DNA from: Tistrella bauzanensis
GTDB taxonomy: Bacteria > Pseudomonadota > Alphaproteobacteria > Tistrellales > Tistrellaceae
Assembly: GCF_014636235.1 (NCBI RefSeq)
Contig: NZ_BMDZ01000041.1
Location: 1-51,080 of the forward strand
Direction of reading: 5' to 3'
Length of the DNA stretch: 51,080 nucleotides
Below, piece after piece: positions 42,360 through 51,002 of this stretch. A model generated the notes under the pieces. It ran no database searches and was not told the origin of the DNA. It saw only the letters and a list, made by a program, of their open reading frames with translations. The stretch's first letter is position 1; the number at the start of each line of letters is the position of its first letter. The position numbers were made by a program, and so were the translations under genes.

Positions 42360-42887
42360 ATGCTCAAGACCATTCGCCGGATCGTGACGGCCAACACCGC
42401 TGACGGACGCTCGCGGATCCTGTCCGACGGCCCGTCGCCGCATATGCTTGAAAGCGCGCCGGCGCGCGGCCTGATCGACATGTGGGCGATGACGGCAGGC
42501 GGCCCCGACACCAAGGCCCCCGACGGGGCCGATCGCCCGATCGTTCTGGCGCCGGCGGTCGGCGGCAACACCTTCCGCATCTTTCAGCTTCCACCGGCCG
42601 GCAGTGGCGATGGCGACCGGGTGCTGTCGGCCAGTGTCTTCGAGCGCATGGGTGCCGCCGATGCCCATGATGCCGATGGCCGGCACCCGAACATGCATTG
42701 CACGCGGTCGATCGACTATATCGTCCTGCTGTCGGGCCGGGTGAAGCTGATCCTCGACGAGGACGAAACGATCCTGGAGCCGTTCGACGTCGTCATCCAG
42801 CGTGAGACCAATCATGCGTGGGAAAATCTGTCAGACCATCCGGCACAGCTCATCGCCGTCCTGATCGACACGACGCACACCGCATGA
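42360..42887 (+). CDS. Cupin-domain protein
   Basis: A 175-residue single-cupin protein. The second half is the barrel: MHCTRSIDYIVLLSGRVKLILDEDE is the first cupin motif (abridged: HCTRSIDYIVLLSGRV) and EPFDVVIQRETNHAWENLSD the second. The metal-ligand set is partly changed, with His, an Asp in place of the usual Glu-containing pattern, and His in NHAWEN. Relatives sit beside catabolic and transport genes for organic acids and may be isomerases, decarboxylases or sensors. Its place after dctPQM suggests a role in using or sensing the imported compound. No specific reaction can be assigned. ATG 42360 is the only reasonable start. Confidence 0.82.
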   Translation: MLKTIRRIVTANTADGRSRILSDGPSPHMLESAPARGLIDMWAMTAGGPDTKAPDGADRPIVLAPAVGGNTFRIFQLPPAGSGDGDRVLSASVFERMGAADAHDADGRHPNMHCTRSIDYIVLLSGRVKLILDEDETILEPFDVVIQRETNHAWENLSDHPAQLIAVLIDTTHTA

Positions 42888-42893
42888 GCAACG

Positions 42894-42929
42894 GATGGCG
42901 GGGCGGCCTGATCCGGCCGCCCCGCCATC
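42894..42929. terminator. Bidirectional hairpin terminator (cupin / glmS)
   Basis: GATGGCGGGGCGGCC (42894-42908) pairs with GGCCGCCCCGCCATC (42915-42929), a perfect 15-bp stem with a 6-base loop. It lies between the convergent 3' ends of the cupin gene and glmS. Confidence 0.75.
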
Positions 42930-42946
42930 ATTCCGCTGTCACCGTT

Positions 42947-44773
42947 TCACTCGACCGTCACGGATTTCGCGAGGTTGCGCGGCTGGTCGACATCCGTGCC
43001 CTTCAGCACCGCCGTGTGATAGGCCAGCAGTTGCACCGGCAGCGCATAGAGCAGCGGCGCCACCACCGGGTCCACGGTCGGCAGCACCACCACTTCGGCG
43101 ACCAGATCGCTCAGCCTTGCGGCCCCCGCCTCGTCGGTGATCAGGATCACCCGGCCGCGACGGGCGACGATTTCCTCGATATTCGATGCGGTCTTGTCGA
43201 ACAGCGGGCCTGAAGGCGCCAGCGCCACGACCGGCAGGCCGTCATCGATCAGCGCGATCGGACCGTGCTTCAACTCGCCGGCGGCATAAGCTTCGGCGTG
43301 GATATAGCTGATTTCCTTGAACTTCAGCGCGCCTTCCAGCGCGATCGGAAACGCGGTGCCACGCCCGACATACAGCACCCCGGTCACATGGACCAGGCTT
43401 TCGGCGATGCTGCGCATCCGGCCATCATTGTTCAGCACATCGGCCACCCGCGACGGCACCTCGGCGATCGCCTGGGTCAGTTTCTGGTCGCGGGCGGTAT
43501 CGATGGTGCCGCGGGCGCGGCCCAGGCTGATGGCCAGGCAGACGAGTGTCACCAGCTGACAGGTGAAGGCCTTGGTCGAGGCAACGCCGATCTCAGGCCC
43601 GGCCTTGGTGCGCAGCACCAGATCGGCTTCGCGCGCCATGCTGCTTTCCGGCACGTTGACCACGGCGATGGTCACCACTCCCCCGGCCCTGGCATGGCGC
43701 ATCGCCGCCAGGGTGTCCGCGGTCTCACCCGACTGCGAGATGAACACCGCCACCTCCCCCGCCGTCAACGGCGTGTCGCGGTAACGGAATTCCGATGCCA
43801 CATCCACATCCACCGGCAGCCGTGCCAGTTGCTCGATCCAGTATTTGGCGACCATGCCGGCATAGGCCGATGTGCCGCAGGCAACGATCAGCATGCGGGT
43901 CAGCCGGCCCGGATCGAACGGCATCTCCTTCATCTCGATGGTGCCGCGGGCGGGGTCGAGGAAGGTACGCAGGCTGTCGCCGATCACCGCCGGCTGTTCA
44001 TAGATTTCCTTCAGCATGAAATGGCGGTGACCGCCCTTGCCGACGGCGCCGCTCGACAATTCGGTCTGGCGGCGCGGCCGCACCACCTCGGCGCCGGTGG
44101 CGTCATAGATGGTCATGGCGGCGCGGGTCAGCACCACCATGTCGCCTTCGTCCAGATAGGTGATCTCACGTGTGAACGGCACCAGCGCCATGGCGTCCGA
44201 TCCCAGATACATGCAGCCATCGCCATGGCCGACCGCCAGCGGGCTGCCCCGGCGGGCGCCGATCAGCAGATCCTGTTCACCGGCGAACACCAGCCCCAGC
44301 GCGAAGGCGCCTTCAAACCGCACCAGGGCCGCCTTCACCGCATCGACCGGCGACAGGCCCTGCTCGATCAGCGCGGTGATCAGCTGCGGGATGACTTCGG
44401 TGTCGGTCTGGCTGGCGAACACCCGGCCGGCGGCCTGAAGCTCGGCGCGCAACTCGCGATAATTCTCGATGATGCCGTTATGCACGGCGGCAACGCGTGC
44501 GGTCGCATGGGGATGGGCATTGGCCTCGGTCGGCGCGCCATGGGTGGCCCACCGGGTATGGCCGATGCCGATATGACCGGTCATGGGCTGTTCGGACAGC
44601 AGCGCGTCCAGCCGGGCGATCCGGCCCTCGGCCCGGCGCCGGCCGATGCCGCCGGCCTCATCCAGAACGGCGATGCCAGCGCTGTCATAGCCGCGATATT
44701 CCAGCCGGCGCAATCCCTCGACCAGAATGGCCGGCGCGTCCGCCGCCCCGACGACGCCCACAATACCGCACAT
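42947..44773 (-). CDS. glmS: Glutamine--fructose-6-phosphate aminotransferase (isomerizing)
   Basis: Makes glucosamine 6-phosphate, the entry to peptidoglycan and LPS amino sugars. The 608 residues are full length. The N-terminal nucleophile glutaminase domain (MCGIVGVVG, catalytic Cys at position 2; HTRWATHGAPT; NGIIENY) spans about 1-240. Two SIS isomerase domains follow, with CGTSAYAG and FISQSGETADTL, then GRGTAFPIALEGALKFKEI (abridged). The C-terminus ends NLAKSVTVE, as in the family. GGAG lies about 8 bases before ATG 44773. No glmU is adjacent. I saw no glmS ribozyme in the leader, as expected outside Firmicutes. Confidence 0.97.
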   Translation of the reverse strand: MCGIVGVVGAADAPAILVEGLRRLEYRGYDSAGIAVLDEAGGIGRRRAEGRIARLDALLSEQPMTGHIGIGHTRWATHGAPTEANAHPHATARVAAVHNGIIENYRELRAELQAAGRVFASQTDTEVIPQLITALIEQGLSPVDAVKAALVRFEGAFALGLVFAGEQDLLIGARRGSPLAVGHGDGCMYLGSDAMALVPFTREITYLDEGDMVVLTRAAMTIYDATGAEVVRPRRQTELSSGAVGKGGHRHFMLKEIYEQPAVIGDSLRTFLDPARGTIEMKEMPFDPGRLTRMLIVACGTSAYAGMVAKYWIEQLARLPVDVDVASEFRYRDTPLTAGEVAVFISQSGETADTLAAMRHARAGGVVTIAVVNVPESSMAREADLVLRTKAGPEIGVASTKAFTCQLVTLVCLAISLGRARGTIDTARDQKLTQAIAEVPSRVADVLNNDGRMRSIAESLVHVTGVLYVGRGTAFPIALEGALKFKEISYIHAEAYAAGELKHGPIALIDDGLPVVALAPSGPLFDKTASNIEEIVARRGRVILITDEAGAARLSDLVAEVVVLPTVDPVVAPLLYALPVQLLAYHTAVLKGTDVDQPRNLAKSVTVE

Positions 44774-44954
44774 GCCCTGTCACTCCATCGAACTGAACGC
44801 CGCAGCGCCCGGCGCCCGGCATATTCCCGAACATCCGTTATCGCCACCGTTCTGGCGTAACAGACCGCAGGCCCCGGCGCCAATCACTTCCCGTTACCGA
44901 GTGTTGCAGGCCGATGCCCGATCATCAAACCGCAACATCCCTGCGATCACCCGC

Positions 44955-44983
44955 TTGACAGCCCCCGATCGCGGCCATATAAA
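44955..44983 (+). promoter_or_regulatory. Promoter of tRNA-Val
   Basis: TTGACA (44955-44960), a 17-base spacer and TATAAA (44978-44983): the -35 is perfect and the -10 is 5/6. It starts transcription about 50 bases before the tRNA, and nothing else lies between. Confidence 0.75.
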
Positions 44984-45042
44984 GCGCCCACCTCAGGCGG
45001 ACGGAGCGGCGGACACGGCCGGACCGGACGAACAGACCCTGC

Positions 45043-45117
45043 GGGCGCGTAGCTCAGCGGTAGAGCACACCCTTCACACGGGTGGGGTCACAGGTTCAAT
45101 CCCTGTCGCGCCCACCA
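45043..45117 (+). tRNA. tRNA-Val (anticodon CAC)
   Basis: A complete cloverleaf. The acceptor stem GGGCGCG (45043-45049) pairs with CGCGCCC (45107-45113), and the D arm is GCTC-AGCGGTA-GAGC. The anticodon stem CACCC/GGGTG encloses loop TTCACAC, so the anticodon is CAC, reading GUG. The T arm is ACAGG-TTCAATC-CCTGT. The discriminator A is followed by an encoded CCA (45115-45117). A strong promoter precedes it and a terminator follows at once. Confidence 0.97.
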
Positions 45118-45124
45118 ATTCATC

Positions 45125-45156
45125 AAAACCCCCGATGCTCCGGCATCGGGGGTTTT
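45125..45156 (+). terminator. Intrinsic terminator after tRNA-Val
   Basis: AAAACCCCCGATGC (45125-45138) pairs with GCATCGGGGGTTTT (45143-45156) around TCCG. The stem ends in four T residues on the plus side and four A residues on the other, so it can also act for the minus-strand EamA gene that ends at 45200. Confidence 0.85.
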
Positions 45157-45199
45157 GTGTGTCGGCCTGCCGCCGGCCAGTTCATGGCCCACCCGCGCG

Positions 45200-46168
45200 T
45201 CACCGACGCCGGGCGCCCACCACCAGCCAGACGCCGGCCGCGGTCAGCGCCATGCCGCACAGGCCCAGAGCGCCCGGCGCCTCGTCGAACAGGATCCAGG
45301 CGATCACCGCCGCCGACAGCGGCACCAGATAGAACAGGCTGGCGGTTTCCGAGGCGGCCCCCCGGCGCAGCAGCACATAAAGCAGGCTGACGGCACCCAA
45401 CGACAGCACCACGGTCAGCCAGACCAGCGCGCCGATGAATTCAGGCGCCCAGTCGACCACGCGGGTCTCGAACAGCAATGCCACCGGCAGCAGCACCAGA
45501 AACGATGCCACATACTGAATGATCGTGCCGGTGCGCAGATCCTGCCCCGAGCAATGGCGCTTCTGAAACAGCGTGCCAACCGTGATCGCCACCAGCGATC
45601 CGACCGAAAACAAGGGTGCCCAGGCAGGAAAGCCCTGAAACAGCAGGCCGCTGCCGGCGGGCGCGATCTTGTCGGCCAGCACCAGCAGCACACCGCCCAG
45701 CCCCAGAAGCAGCCCCGCCCATTGCCGCGGTCGCGGCCGCTCGCCCAGCATCGGGATCGCCAGCAAGGCGGTCAGCAGCGGTTGCAGCCCAACGATCACC
45801 GCCGCCATCGCCGCCGGCACGCCCTGATGGATCGAGATGAACACCCCGCCCAGATAGATCGCATGCATCAACACGCCGGCGATCGCGGCATTCAGCCAGG
45901 CACGTGGCCCATGGGGCCAGGGCGCGCGTGTCGCCAGCGCGAACGGCACCATCAAGGCCACCGCCGCGACCATCCGGATCGCCAGGAACGTCGCCGGCTC
46001 GGCATGGGGCAGGCCATAGCGGGCGCCGATAAACCCGGTGCTCCACAACAGAACGAACACCACCGGCACCAGCGCGCGCGCAGGGCTGCTGATGACACTG
46101 GTCGATGATGGCGCGGCCGCCCCGGAACTGGCCCCGGAACCCGCCTTGGTCGGGCTTTGTCTGGTCAT
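45200..46168 (-). CDS. EamA/DMT-superfamily transporter
   Basis: A second DMT exporter in the window, 322 residues, unrelated in detail to the one at 9652. About 30 N-terminal Ser/Ala/Gly-rich residues precede ten helices in two EamA repeats. Family segments are FVLLWSTGFIGARYGLP in helix one, AAVIVGLQPLLTALLAIPMLGE closing the first repeat, and LFYLVPLSAAVIAWILFDE in the second. Substrate unknown. ATG 46168 has GGAG about 9 bases upstream. It lies 41 bases after the DUF2793 phage-tail gene on the same strand, but nothing suggests a shared role. Confidence 0.9.
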   Translation of the reverse strand: MTRQSPTKAGSGASSGAAAPSSTSVISSPARALVPVVFVLLWSTGFIGARYGLPHAEPATFLAIRMVAAVALMVPFALATRAPWPHGPRAWLNAAIAGVLMHAIYLGGVFISIHQGVPAAMAAVIVGLQPLLTALLAIPMLGERPRPRQWAGLLLGLGGVLLVLADKIAPAGSGLLFQGFPAWAPLFSVGSLVAITVGTLFQKRHCSGQDLRTGTIIQYVASFLVLLPVALLFETRVVDWAPEFIGALVWLTVVLSLGAVSLLYVLLRRGAASETASLFYLVPLSAAVIAWILFDEAPGALGLCGMALTAAGVWLVVGARRR

Positions 46169-46209
46169 GGCCGGACACTCCGCCCGCCCGGCTGCGCCGT
46201 CAAGCCGGA

Positions 46210-47682
46210 TCAGCCGACACGCACCGCAAGTTCGCCGGTGCCATCATCCAGAAGCCGCCAGATCCGCCCCAGAATCCGGGCGTCATGGGCATCATCCAGC
46301 CGCTCGCCCGCCGCCATACAACGAGCACGGATCGATCCTGCGGCATCGGCTTCGGCAATCGCGATCCGGCCAGGGATCACCGCGCCCGCCAGCGTCAGCG
46401 GCACCCGGCCGGCAAAAGCAACACGGTCGACCATCGGGCGTGCCTCGTCATCGCCACCCCAGGCATCCCCGCCAACCAGCGCGGGGGCCGTCGATTTGAC
46501 CGCGAAGGCGATGGCATCGGCAAAACGGTCGGTGATCCGGCCCTGATCGTCGATGCCGACCACCGCCCCCTTGGCGACCGGGCCGCAGCCGGGTGCCTTG
46601 GTGACGTATTCGGCGAAGTCGGCGCCGCTGGCATTGATGGTGCCGGACGCATTCAACGACCGGCCGGTGATGCTGTTGGCGCGCAGCGACATGGCACAGC
46701 CGGCCGCACTGCCGCCCGTGCCGGCGACATTGAAGAAGCTTGCGCTGATACCGCCATGACCGCCGATCATCGCAACCTCGGCCCCTTCCGCATCGGTCAC
46801 GCTGCGCAACCGCAGCATCGCCACCCCCACCCCCACATCCATCATCTCCAGATGGCCGTCGGCGGTCTGGCCGATATCCCAGCTGCGGGCGCTGCCGCCG
46901 GTCAGTTGCAGGCGCAGTTTGGGCAGGCTGCTGGTCGACACATGCAGGGCCTGAGCCGGGGCGTTGGTGCCGATGCCGATCGCCGGCCGGTCGGCCGGCA
47001 CCGCCACCCTGTCGCTGCCTTGCGTCGCCAGCACCAGCGGCGCCGCGCCATCGGTCTGCAGTTTCAGCGTGCCCGCCTGCCAGCGCAGCGCCGCCCGCCT
47101 GGTGCCGGCTTCGCGCAGGCCCAGCAGGGCTTCGCCGCCGCTGTTCACATGCGCCGACATGGCGGCGGCCGTTGCGTGACGCGCCACCACCCCCTCGCCA
47201 TCCGTGGCGGCGGTATCGCCCACGATCAGCTTCTGGGCCACATCCAGCCGGCCGGTGATGCTGTCGCCCGCTTTGGCCACCTTGCCGGCAAGGGCCGTAT
47301 CCAGCCCGGTCACCTCGGCCGGAACATGGCTGTGCGCGACCACCGTGGCGGTGACCCAGGCACTGCCACGGCGGGCGATGAAGATCTGCTCGGCCTCGAT
47401 GAACACGATCCAGCCGTCCCGCGGCGCGATGAACCGCCAGCCGCCATTGGTCCAGATCGCCAGTTGGCCATCACGCCAGGCCCACAGGCCATTGGCGCCG
47501 GCCGCGATCAGATGGGCATCGCCCTCGGCGGGGCTGGATGGCGGCGTGGTCAGGGTCCGGTTCTTCACGGTCATCTGGGCCGCCACATCCAGCAGCGCCA
47601 GGGCCTCGTTGTGCTGAACATGCTTCTGCGCCGCCGCGGCGCTCAGGAATGGCAGGGTCAGGCGTGGGGTGGTATCGGCCAT
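46210..47682 (-). CDS. DUF2793 tail-associated protein (GTA/prophage)
   Basis: A 490-residue protein whose first 90 residues match DUF2793: TPRLTLPFLSAAAAQKHVQHNEALALLD (abridged: PFLSAAAAQKHVQHNEAL) and GANGLWAWRDGQLAIW. DUF2793 is linked to the tail end of alphaproteobacterial gene transfer agents and related prophages. The middle (about 120-330) is Gly/Ala-rich with repeated short strands, like a trimeric tail fibre. The last third (GADFAEYVTKAPG onward) resembles C-terminal fibre domains with a VVGIDDQGRITD strand pair. ATG 47682 has GGAGGG about 9 bases upstream. It lies downstream of the large tail protein on the same strand, the gene order of GTA modules. It probably helps virion or GTA binding to cells. 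Confidence 0.8.
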   Translation of the reverse strand: MADTTPRLTLPFLSAAAAQKHVQHNEALALLDVAAQMTVKNRTLTTPPSSPAEGDAHLIAAGANGLWAWRDGQLAIWTNGGWRFIAPRDGWIVFIEAEQIFIARRGSAWVTATVVAHSHVPAEVTGLDTALAGKVAKAGDSITGRLDVAQKLIVGDTAATDGEGVVARHATAAAMSAHVNSGGEALLGLREAGTRRAALRWQAGTLKLQTDGAAPLVLATQGSDRVAVPADRPAIGIGTNAPAQALHVSTSSLPKLRLQLTGGSARSWDIGQTADGHLEMMDVGVGVAMLRLRSVTDAEGAEVAMIGGHGGISASFFNVAGTGGSAAGCAMSLRANSITGRSLNASGTINASGADFAEYVTKAPGCGPVAKGAVVGIDDQGRITDRFADAIAFAVKSTAPALVGGDAWGGDDEARPMVDRVAFAGRVPLTLAGAVIPGRIAIAEADAAGSIRARCMAAGERLDDAHDARILGRIWRLLDDGTGELAVRVG

Positions 47683-47718
47683 CGGTTGCGGCCCTCCGTG
47701 CAAGGGGAGACAAAGACG

Positions 47719-50700
47719 TCAGGGATTGACGATCGCCGCCAGCGTCGGGCCGGGGCCGGTGGCGGCGCCGATCTGCGCCACCCTCAAGCCCAGCGTCGAC
47801 GGCTGGGTGAAGAAATCGGCGTATTGCTGCGCGGCCGAATAGCTCCAGGCCGTGGCCGCTTCCACGATCACCACCCGCCGCGCGGTCGCGGTGACCGAGG
47901 CGGTCGTCAGGATCTCAAGCTGATAGCGTTCGCTCGCCTCGCTCATCGGCTCGTCGGCGCCGTCGGTCCAATTGGCATGACGGTCGGCGCGCAACCATTC
48001 GATCCGCACCGAGCCATCGCCCTGACGTTTCCCGGTGATCCGCGCCGGCGCGAAGGGCCGCAGCCCCAGCCCCTGGATGGTGACGGCGCGCGCAGGGCCG
48101 GTGCCGCCATCGCCGCTCACCGCCCGAAACCACAGCACCCGCCCGATATCGCCCGGCGCATAGGCCAGCACCGCCAGCCGCGCCGGATCGAGCAGAGTGA
48201 CCGTCTCGCCGGCGCCATGGCCCGTGACGGCAGCCTCGGTGCCGCGCAGACCCCGCCACAACCGGCTGATCCGCCATATCCCGGCACTCACCCGGGTGAT
48301 GGCGCCATAGGCCATGATCTCGGCACCGACCAGCGCCAGACTGCGACCACTTTCGGCATCGGCGTCGGAGATGTCGGCCGCGATCCGCCCGTCATCGCCG
48401 AAATCGACGGTCAGCGTGTTGATGTCGTCGCGAAGCCATGTGCTGCCGCCGGCCAGGATCTGTTGCGCGGCCCCCAGCGCCGCCGGTGCCAGTGCGGCCA
48501 CCGTCGTCCACGGACCATCCGTGGTCGCCGATACCTCGACCCGTGCGGCGCGCAGGCCCGCGCCACCTCCGGTCGCCAGCACCACCAGCCCCGGGTCCGG
48601 TGCCGGTTCCACAACCGGCGGCAGGTCCAGCACCGTCACATCGGCCAATCCCTGCACCGGTGCCGGCGCCGCCGTCAGGCTGGCGATCGGCGCTGTCCCC
48701 GGTCGCGCTGCCTCATACAAGGCGCCATGATCGGCCACCGCCTCGATCTCGATCAGGCCGGGGGTGCCAAAGGCCATCCGCTCGATCCGCAGCCGGCCGG
48801 GCGCCGCTGATGCCGCATCGGGCGCAAGTGCGATCACATCGCCCGGCTCCAGGGCGATGTCGCCCCAGCCCAGGCGCAGCCGCCAGCGGTCACGCTCGAT
48901 CAGGGCGGTATCCGCCAGGGTGCGGGCAATGCCTGTGGCCTCGGCCGCCGTCAGCACCAGCGGCAGTTCCACCGAACGGCGATCCTCGGCCCCGCCCACG
49001 GTGCGCCGCGCGCGCGCCAGCCCCGGCCGGCCATCGGCCGCGCCATCGATGAACCCCACCGCAACCTCACGCGGCATCTCGGCCTGCTGGCTGCGGTTGC
49101 GTTCAACCAGCGGCGGCCGTGTCGCACCGTCCTCATGTGCCGCCAGCCGGTCGGCCGCCACCGTCGCCGCGATCTCACCACCACGCGGCACCAGTGCCAG
49201 GCGTCCGCCACGTTCCACCGCATCCACGAAACAGGCCATCAGTAAGGGCTCGATCGCACTGCGCGCCGATCCGTTGCGTGCCACGACATAGCCCCGCAAC
49301 GCCATGCCGCTCACCGCGGCAAGGTCCAGATCGTCGGCATCAACGCCCGCCGCCGCCGCCAGATCGGCCACGGTCGCCGCCAGTTCCGCGGTCTCATCGG
49401 GTCGGGTCAGCGCCACCCAGCGGTCGACATAGGCAAAACTGCTCACCGCCTCGATCCACGGCACCGCGATCAGCGACCCGGCGCCGGTGGCAAAGCCTGC
49501 CGCCGATGCCGGCTCACCCTCAAGCGGTGCGGTCAGAACCCGGCCGTCACGGGCGATCAGCGCCAACTGGTTGGCAAAGACCACCGCCACACTGCCATCA
49601 TCGGTCTGATGCAGCCCCAGCGGTCGCAGATCCGGCCAGGGGGTCAGGGTCAGATCACGATCGGTCACGGCGGTCACCCCGGTCAGATGACGCAACCGGT
49701 TGGCGGTCAGCAGCAGCAAGCCGGTGGCATCGCCGCGCATCAGCATGCGCTGCGGCGGCAGACCGTCCAGGATCAGCGTGGCATCGGTGCCGCCGCTCGC
49801 CTCATCCAGCGCCCAGATGCCGTTCAGCCCGCCCGGACGGCCAGCCATCACCCAGATCCGGCCGCCATGGGCGGTCACGCCCCGACAGTCGCCATTCAGG
49901 CTGCCGGGCAGGCCGATCAGCCGGTGCCGGCCGGTCTCGATCTCGACGAAGACGCCGGCGGGTTCGGTATCGCGGGCATATAGCTGCACCGGCCTGTCGG
50001 CCGCGGCCCACAGGCAGCCACGGGCGGCGGCGCTCTGGGTGATGGTTTGGGTCCAGCGCTCCTCGGGCAGCCAGCGACCGGCCACCTTGCGCTGGCGCAC
50101 CACCCGCCGCACCCGGGTGACCGGGTTGCTGGCGCTGACATAACGCGACACGCTGCCGTCGGCCGTGCCGCCATCGGTCCAGAAATAGCCGGTATCGCCG
50201 ACCGCTCCGGCGGCCGGCCCACGCATCAGATCAGCCGGCATCCCGTCGATCAGCGATGGCAGGCTGCGCCGGTCATCACGCAGCACCGGCGTGACATGGG
50301 CCAGCGCCAGCGGATCTTCGCCCGCAGCCACCGGGCTGCCGCGCACGATCTCCACCTCGATCAGCGGCACCCGATTGCCATAATCGGCCAGCGGCAGATC
50401 CTGGAACACGATATAGGCCAGATCGCGGAAGGCCGGTGTCCGGTCCGGCCCTTCGACATTCAGGATCAGCGGGTCGGGCGCTTGGCTCGCCGTGCCGCGA
50501 TGCAGGCGGAAATAACGGCCCGGTGCGGCGGATGCGGCGATGCCGTCCAGCCCCGCCGCCGGATCGGCCGACCAGATCAGGGTCTCATCCGCCCAGATCC
50601 GCCGCACGCCCAGGATCGGCCCCTGTGCCAGACCGATGGCAAAGCTGGCGGTATAGTCGTATTCGACCCGCCCCGCCGACAGCAGCCGCCCTGCCCCCAG

Positions 50701-50988
50701 CAGACCCAGCAACCCGCCGCCGCTCGCGGTTTCCGACGCCACCACCCGCCGGGTTTCGGTGATCGGGCGTGCCCAGATGATGTTGCCGGCCAGGCGTACC
50801 GTGCCATAAACCCTCGGGATGGCGCGGCCATGGCCGGCGGTCTGCACCGCCAGATCCGACAGCCGTGGACCCTCGCGCGGCTCGAAACCGCCGGTCGCGG
50901 CACGCCGGATCAGCGTCGCCGCGGCATCGCCAAGGCCGCCCGCGGGCAGAAGCCCGCGGATCAGCGAGGTCAGGAAGAAGCCGGTCAT
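47719..50988 (-). CDS. GTA/phage baseplate multidomain tail protein (megatron-like, no TIM domain seen)
   Basis: A 1089-residue tail-tip protein related to RcGTA gp15. The N-terminal region has GPRLSDLAVQTAGHGRAIPRVYG (abridged: GPRLSDL and IPRVYGTVRLAGNIIW), YTASFAIGLAQGPI, RRIWADETLIW, and AYIVFQDLPLADYGNRVP, which match the family. The middle (about 250-480) has repeating segments such as GLNGIWALDEASGG and TANRLRHLTGVTAV that look like propeller blades. I do not see the glycoside-hydrolase-like TIM barrel of classical members. The second half has a phage-tail domain (MACFVDAVERGGRLALVPRGG, abridged) and fibronectin-like strands. ATG 50988 has a weak site. The next upstream gene should be an NlpC/P60 peptidase, but the sequence changes character at about 51003. 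Confidence 0.82.
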   Translation of the reverse strand: MTGFFLTSLIRGLLPAGGLGDAAATLIRRAATGGFEPREGPRLSDLAVQTAGHGRAIPRVYGTVRLAGNIIWARPITETRRVVASETASGGGLLGLLGAGRLLSAGRVEYDYTASFAIGLAQGPILGVRRIWADETLIWSADPAAGLDGIAASAAPGRYFRLHRGTASQAPDPLILNVEGPDRTPAFRDLAYIVFQDLPLADYGNRVPLIEVEIVRGSPVAAGEDPLALAHVTPVLRDDRRSLPSLIDGMPADLMRGPAAGAVGDTGYFWTDGGTADGSVSRYVSASNPVTRVRRVVRQRKVAGRWLPEERWTQTITQSAAARGCLWAAADRPVQLYARDTEPAGVFVEIETGRHRLIGLPGSLNGDCRGVTAHGGRIWVMAGRPGGLNGIWALDEASGGTDATLILDGLPPQRMLMRGDATGLLLLTANRLRHLTGVTAVTDRDLTLTPWPDLRPLGLHQTDDGSVAVVFANQLALIARDGRVLTAPLEGEPASAAGFATGAGSLIAVPWIEAVSSFAYVDRWVALTRPDETAELAATVADLAAAAGVDADDLDLAAVSGMALRGYVVARNGSARSAIEPLLMACFVDAVERGGRLALVPRGGEIAATVAADRLAAHEDGATRPPLVERNRSQQAEMPREVAVGFIDGAADGRPGLARARRTVGGAEDRRSVELPLVLTAAEATGIARTLADTALIERDRWRLRLGWGDIALEPGDVIALAPDAASAAPGRLRIERMAFGTPGLIEIEAVADHGALYEAARPGTAPIASLTAAPAPVQGLADVTVLDLPPVVEPAPDPGLVVLATGGGAGLRAARVEVSATTDGPWTTVAALAPAALGAAQQILAGGSTWLRDDINTLTVDFGDDGRIAADISDADAESGRSLALVGAEIMAYGAITRVSAGIWRISRLWRGLRGTEAAVTGHGAGETVTLLDPARLAVLAYAPGDIGRVLWFRAVSGDGGTGPARAVTIQGLGLRPFAPARITGKRQGDGSVRIEWLRADRHANWTDGADEPMSEASERYQLEILTTASVTATARRVVIVEAATAWSYSAAQQYADFFTQPSTLGLRVAQIGAATGPGPTLAAIVNP

Positions 50989-51002
50989 GATCAGGCGCCC
51001 TA

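Noticed and set aside
45043-46200. tRNA-Val as an attachment site for a prophage
   Set aside because: There is no integrase gene or repeated tRNA 3' end in the window, and a host-type EamA gene separates the tRNA from the tail genes.
46105-48810. A 901-codon plus-strand open frame opposite the tail genes
   Set aside because: It is antisense to DUF2793 and the tail-tip gene, has a low-complexity His/Arg/Gly composition and no domain. It is a shadow of high third-position GC.
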